Of a DNA stretch of 64,000 bases, positions 62,307 to 64,000 are shown piece after piece. The stretch covers positions 310,001 through 374,000 of the forward strand of contig JANQPX010000030.1 of NCBI GenBank assembly GCA_028285265.1. Direction: 5' to 3'. This DNA is from Geminicoccaceae bacterium (GTDB lineage: Bacteria > Pseudomonadota > Alphaproteobacteria > Geminicoccales > Geminicoccaceae). Positions within the stretch are counted from its first letter, which is position 1. Each line of letters opens with the position of its first letter. The notes under the pieces were generated by a model that saw only the letters and a program-made list of their open reading frames with translations, made no database searches and was not told the origin of the DNA. Position numbers and translations under genes: made by a program.

Positions 62307-64000
62307 ATGAGCGCCATGAAACCAGACTGGGCCGGCAGGCCGGAGCGAAGCGCAGATCCGAGGCGCCGCTTCTCGTTCAAATGGCGTCTGGTCGCGGCGA
62401 GGCTTGCACATTCCTTCGAGAAGCTGTGGCCGGAGATCTGGCCACCACTCGCTGTCTTCGGCCTTTTCCTCGCCATCAGCCTCCTTGGTTTTTGGCGTTT
62501 TCTGCCGGCTTGGCTCCATGGTCTCGGACTATTCCTCTTCGCTGGCGCTTTCATCTACCTACTTGTTGGCGCGCGCTCTGGCCTAGTTTGGCCCTCGCGT
62601 CATGCCGGACTTGAACGACTGGAGACCACCAACGCCCTTGCGCATCAGCCGCTTCGATCTCTCGATGACGATCTCGCCAACGGTCGTGACGATCCGCTGA
62701 CCCGATCGCTCTGGCGGCGACATCGCGAACGCTTGGTCACGCTGATTGGCAATCTTAAAGTGACGCTGCCTAAGTCTGACCTACCGAGACGGGATCGCTG
62801 GGCCTTCCGCATCGCACTTGCCCTGATTTTGATCGTAGCGGTGGTAGAGGCTGGCAGCATGGCGCCGAATCGTCTTGCTCAGGCCTTTGATTTGAGCCGC
62901 CCCGATGGCACCGCGCGCGAAAGTATCCAATTGACGGTTTGGGTGACTCCGCCCGACTATACCGGACTGCCGGCCGAACCCCTCGATGTCAGCGAGACGC
63001 CGCTCGGTGAAGCGCTGATTGATGTGACCTCATTCGTGAGTTACCCCCGAGGCAGCGAAGTCTTGGCCCAGTTGCATCATGTTGATGGACCTGTGGAGCG
63101 CTACGCTCTGAGCCTTTCGGATCGTGCCGAGCCTTTTGCCGCTGTGGGGGGCGCCAGCGCGGAGGCCAGAGTCCAACTGGAACAGTCCGGCGAACTTCGA
63201 ATCGGTACGCCCAACGATACGCTCGGTGTTTGGCAGGTCGATGTTGTTGACGACATGCCGCCGACGGTTGGCTTTACAGACGATCCTGCGGTGACCCAAC
63301 GTCAGGTGATGCGCTTTGCTTTTGAAGCTGCTGACGACTATGGGGTCAGCAGTATCGCGTTACATCTTAACCGACCGGGCCGTTTGGACGAGTCAGAACG
63401 AATCGAGTTGGTCCAGCCGGCTGAAGGCGCGACGGATCTTGACGATTCTGCCTATCTTGATCTGACACCGCATCCCTGGTCCGGTCTGCCCGTAGAGGTT
63501 AAACTCGAAGCTGTGGACGGCTTTGACCAAGCTGGTTTCAGCGAGACACGCGAGATCGTTCTACCCACTCGGAATTTCGCTCATCCGGTGGCCCGCGCAA
63601 TTATTGAGCAGCGGCGCCAACTCGCTGATCAGCCGGCAGAACAGAGAGAACGGGTTGCTGCGGCCATGAATGGGCTTAGCCATGTGCCCGAGCGCTTCCA
63701 GAATGATGCCACTGTTTTCATGGCGCTACGTTCCATGGCGACGAGGTTGATGTTCGACGAGGATGAGGCTGCGATCGACGAAGTCTTAGAGCTCATGTGG
63801 GAAACAGCCCTCCACCTCGAAGACGGTAATCTCTCCCTCGCTGGTCGCGAACTCAGAGAGCTGCAGGAAGCGCTCCGCGAGGCTCTTGCGAATGACGCCA
63901 GCGATGAGGAGCTGCAGCGTCTTATGAATGAGCTTCGTCAGGCGTTGGATAACTATCTCGATGCGCTCGCCCAGCAGATGCAAGAGCAGATGGCCGATCA
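62307..64000 (+). CDS. TIGR02302/DUF4175 family protein (truncated by window end)
   Basis: The frame is open from ATG 62307 to the end of the window, at least 564 residues. Two N-terminal membrane helices (about 50-90), a third near 172-190, then a long periplasmic part with TVWVTPPDYTGLPAEPLDV, VVDDMPPTVGFTDDP, AADDYGVSSIALHLNRPG and the helical repeats LRELQEALREALANDASDEE. This is the TIGR02302 family, always next to lysA in alphaproteobacteria; function unknown, probably envelope related. AGGGAG seven bases before the ATG. Confidence 0.9.
   Translation, partial: MSAMKPDWAGRPERSADPRRRFSFKWRLVAARLAHSFEKLWPEIWPPLAVFGLFLAISLLGFWRFLPAWLHGLGLFLFAGAFIYLLVGARSGLVWPSRHAGLERLETTNALAHQPLRSLDDDLANGRDDPLTRSLWRRHRERLVTLIGNLKVTLPKSDLPRRDRWAFRIALALILIVAVVEAGSMAPNRLAQAFDLSRPDGTARESIQLTVWVTPPDYTGLPAEPLDVSETPLGEALIDVTSFVSYPRGSEVLAQLHHVDGPVERYALSLSDRAEPFAAVGGASAEARVQLEQSGELRIGTPNDTLGVWQVDVVDDMPPTVGFTDDPAVTQRQVMRFAFEAADDYGVSSIALHLNRPGRLDESERIELVQPAEGATDLDDSAYLDLTPHPWSGLPVEVKLEAVDGFDQAGFSETREIVLPTRNFAHPVARAIIEQRRQLADQPAEQRERVAAAMNGLSHVPERFQNDATVFMALRSMATRLMFDEDEAAIDEVLELMWETALHLEDGNLSLAGRELRELQEALREALANDASDEELQRLMNELRQALDNYLDALAQQMQEQMAD

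Overview
The window is a stretch of bacterial chromosome from an alphaproteobacterium, most likely Rhodospirillales or a close relative. The evidence is gene order and family content: purC-purS-purQ-purL followed by bolA and a monothiol glutaredoxin; argH-lptM-lysA followed by a TIGR02302-type membrane protein; the ycjX/ycjF pair; ubiA divergent from rsmE; and many moderately GC-rich genes packed on both strands. This is inference from content, not a phylogeny. No rRNA, tRNA, CRISPR array, transposase or phage gene was recognised, so the segment reads as core chromosome with a few accessory islets.

Layout. 0.2-6 kb: secA with a near-consensus promoter, an nfeD-type membrane protease overlapping its slipin partner, and a probably Tat-exported intradiol dioxygenase. 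6-13.4 kb: two short-chain dehydrogenases, a small P-loop ATPase, an acyltransferase-SGNH membrane enzyme, an HDAC-family deacetylase and an unusual adenylate cyclase with a haem-type membrane anchor and a [2Fe-2S] domain. 13.6-18.4 kb: a divergent Amt transporter with an unannotated 54-residue membrane protein just downstream, a secreted GH5 hydrolase, a possible tiny lipoprotein and an OmpA-domain protein. 18.6-21.7 kb: two TVP38/TMEM64 membrane proteins and a flavin disulfide reductase, apparently one operon. 22.2-31.4 kb: an HD phosphohydrolase, a secreted phytase/esterase-like protein, a NIPSNAP protein, nadE, an exported coiled-coil protein and an exported XendoU-type endoribonuclease-like protein. 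31.3-38.4 kb: yciB, rsmE, ubiA, ycjX-ycjF, a possible structured RNA ending in a very strong terminator, and a GST divergent from a YafY/WYL regulator with a palindromic operator candidate. 38.6-48.7 kb: era, guaA, a YqaA-type DedA protein, dsbB, cimA, a TrmJ-type methyltransferase, a HerA-like ATPase and rpsD with its own promoter and terminator. 49.2-53.8 kb: the purine/bolA/grx operon on the minus strand. 54-64 kb: a PD-(D/E)XK protein, two lipoproteins, a large sigma/anti-sigma fusion protein, tlpA, argH, lptM, lysA and a truncated TIGR02302 gene.

The most unusual items are the sigma-factor-like/anti-sigma-like/transmembrane fusion with a roughly 500-residue disordered N-terminus (55926-58385), the quinone/redox-sensor-like adenylate cyclase (11653-13392), the exported XendoU homologue (30329-31279), the Amt plus 54-residue membrane protein pair (13659-15221) and the candidate structured RNA (about 36240-36536). 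Functions are read from motifs by eye; no database search was run.
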